Assembly (NCBI GenBank): GCA_021826795.1
Contig: JAKAYM010000099.1
Span: forward strand, 1-6,921
Direction of reading: 5' to 3'
DNA from: Thermoplasmata archaeon
Lineage (GTDB): Archaea > Thermoplasmatota > Thermoplasmata > Thermoplasmatales > Thermoplasmataceae
Length of the DNA: 6,921 bases
This document shows, one piece after another, positions 5,777 to 6,921 of this stretch (within the stretch, counting starts at the first letter, position 1; the number at the start of each line of letters is the position of its first letter). Below the pieces are notes generated by a model. The model was not told the DNA's origin. It searched no databases and worked only from the letters and a program-made list of their open reading frames with translations. The position numbers and the translations under genes are program-made.

Positions 5777-5791
5777 TTTTTCTTTATTTTT
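5777..5791 (+). terminator. T-rich terminator between convergent genes
   Basis: Directly after the TGA of the cyclodeaminase-like gene come 15 bases with only two non-T positions (one C, one A). This fits archaeal T-tract termination. Only 16 bases separate it from the stop codon of the opposing DUF2079 gene. That transcript has to end inside the cyclodeaminase gene, perhaps at the T6 run on the minus strand at 5754-5749. Confidence 0.55.
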
Positions 5792-5792
5792 G

Positions 5793-6921
5793 TTATACAT
5801 AATTCTGCATTATTGACATTCCATTTATGGAAGGAACGCCGGTGAATACGTAAGTAACTCCAGTATATATCTCTGTGCTGTTCACATTGAATGTTAAAGT
5901 TTCACCATTTAATCTGTATGAGCTGGAATTTATCGTATATAGAGAAACCCTTCCATTGTCGAGAATAGTGATATTAATCCCGGATGCAGGTATTTTATAG
6001 CTGCTGTTTAAATACACAGATATGCTGTAATTCCCGGGCAAAAGATAGGTGGTGTTGCCGGAAAAAACATCTGCCCCCAGATTTTCTAATTCTTGAAAAC
6101 TGGACATGTTTTTATCCGGTATCGGGCCATAGACCTTACCGTTATTATGGTCAAATTCCTTTGAACTATAGGAAATATTTAATGGGTTAAATATTAATGG
6201 TTTTCCTGTATAATGGAGTTCAAGTGCTATCACACCGTAACCCTCAGCAAGTATGCCATAGGAACCACTATTCATATAATCCGATGCAAGATTTGCTAGT
6301 GATATGTTATAAGCATTTTCAATGTAGGTCTGGCTATCATTTAAATCTGCAATTAGATACTTAAAATGCACAGATGGCGATGAAATATTATTGTACGGAA
6401 ACGCTGTTGCGTTTAAATCTTTATAAAATAACGGGTAAATGTTATTTCCGGTTACAAGGGACGAATTCATACTTATATTATTTTCCAGTGAATATACAAG
6501 GTGGTTCCGTTGTGCAGAATATCCTGTTGAATCATTTACAATATTATGGATGCCTGAAGGTTCCAGAGATACAGGTGATATGGGTGACACCACTATAAAC
6601 GCTGCAATTGCAAATATAGCTATAACTACCATGGTATTTTTTAAATTTCTGTATGCCCGTTTAGTCTTAATTGAAGGGGTAGGCTTAAATTCCATCATTT
6701 TAGATATCCCAAATACGGCAGCGACAAATATCATAGGTATAAACATCATGGAGTACTGGTATCCTATAAAATAATAAGGTATGTATGAGGAGGTCATGGC
6801 ATAAACAAGATATGGAATAGCCGGGATTAAACCAATAGGGAAACGGTAAAATGCAAAATCCACGGCCAGAAATGCAAGAACCAGGAAGAGGAGCTTAATC
6901 TGGTAATTGGCGATAATATAG
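5793..6921 (-). CDS. DUF2079 family membrane protein, N-terminus beyond window
   Basis: The frame is open from the right edge to the stop at 5793-5795, giving 375 residues of a longer protein. The codon at 6861-6863 is an internal GTG, not a start, because family-like sequence (YQIKLLFLVLAFLAV) continues upstream. Visible parts are three or four membrane segments (about 8-27, 28-43, 50-72, 97-114 of the partial product), including the YYFIGYQYSMMFIPMIFVAAVFG stretch typical of DUF2079. An outer domain follows with VTGNNIYPLF and GILAEGYGVIALE, also DUF2079-like. The C-terminal ~100 residues are Ser/Thr/Asn/Gly-rich and probably beta-structured (YLLPGNYSISVYLNSS). About 15 N-X-S/T sequons lie after the last membrane segment, suggesting a glycosylated extracellular domain. 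DUF2079 proteins have an overall GT-C glycosyltransferase-like shape, but no biochemical function is established. Confidence 0.85.
   Translation of the reverse strand, partial: YIIANYQIKLLFLVLAFLAVDFAFYRFPIGLIPAIPYLVYAMTSSYIPYYFIGYQYSMMFIPMIFVAAVFGISKMMEFKPTPSIKTKRAYRNLKNTMVVIAIFAIAAFIVVSPISPVSLEPSGIHNIVNDSTGYSAQRNHLVYSLENNISMNSSLVTGNNIYPLFYKDLNATAFPYNNISSPSVHFKYLIADLNDSQTYIENAYNISLANLASDYMNSGSYGILAEGYGVIALELHYTGKPLIFNPLNISYSSKEFDHNNGKVYGPIPDKNMSSFQELENLGADVFSGNTTYLLPGNYSISVYLNSSYKIPASGINITILDNGRVSLYTINSSSYRLNGETLTFNVNSTEIYTGVTYVFTGVPSINGMSIMQNYV

Noticed and set aside
6861..6863. Apparent start codon of the DUF2079 gene at 6863 on the minus strand
   Set aside because: The codon is GTG, and the same frame stays open to the window edge with family-like hydrophobic sequence (YQIKLLFLVLAFLAV). 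The gene is therefore treated as partial, not as a 356-residue protein.
1..6921. CRISPR array, tRNA, rRNA, attachment sites or a defence cluster
   Set aside because: No regularly spaced repeats, no cloverleaf-like sequence, and no nuclease, helicase or toxin-like genes are present in the window.

Overview
The window looks like a low-G+C chromosomal segment of an archaeon, most probably of the order Thermoplasmatales (Ferroplasma/Acidiplasma/Cuniculiplasma type). I infer this from the AT-rich intergenic DNA, the TATA-like boxes placed 22-31 bases before start codons with almost no leader (leaderless transcripts), the T-tract terminators without G+C-rich stems, and the gene set: an APC amino-acid permease, a short YtrA-type GntR regulator, a B12-binding radical SAM protein and a DUF2079 membrane protein with many N-glycosylation sequons. 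No rRNA, tRNA or marker gene is present, so the genus is a guess.

Left part (1-2667). The window opens in the last 44 codons of a family I inorganic pyrophosphatase (+), followed by a strong T-tract. After a gene-free AT-rich stretch of about 300 bases comes a 558-residue APC permease (+). Behind it, 66 bases on and with its own promoter, is a 127-residue YtrA/GntR-type repressor (+). A 6+6 inverted repeat lies between the repressor's TATA box and its start codon, the expected place for an autoregulatory operator. A related 9-of-11 sequence lies at the permease start. Repressor and permease probably form one regulatory unit.

Middle (2622-4807). The repressor converges on a 532-residue B12-binding radical SAM enzyme (-) across a short shared terminator region that holds a T5/A5 palindrome and a perfect 12-base inverted repeat. 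The repeat includes the last codons of the radical SAM gene. Upstream of the enzyme's promoter lies the remnant of an IS256-family insertion sequence. Its outer end, promoter, Shine-Dalgarno site and the first ~119 codons of the transposase survive, but the catalytic part and the other end are gone. The broken reading frame now runs into the radical SAM start.

Right part (4808-6921). A 296-residue ornithine cyclodeaminase/mu-crystallin family protein (+) reads away from the IS scar. Only 16 bases after its stop it meets a convergent DUF2079 membrane protein (-) that continues past the right edge. The DUF2079 C-terminal part carries about 15 N-X-S/T sequons, which fits an exposed glycosylated domain.

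Functionally these look like separate single-gene units (amino-acid uptake and its regulator, amino-acid metabolism, a possible lipid-modifying radical enzyme, an envelope protein) rather than one system. The most interesting item is the radical SAM enzyme. Its domain order and exactly four cysteines argue against tetraether synthase (Tes) and leave open a GDGT ring synthase-like or other C-alkylating role.
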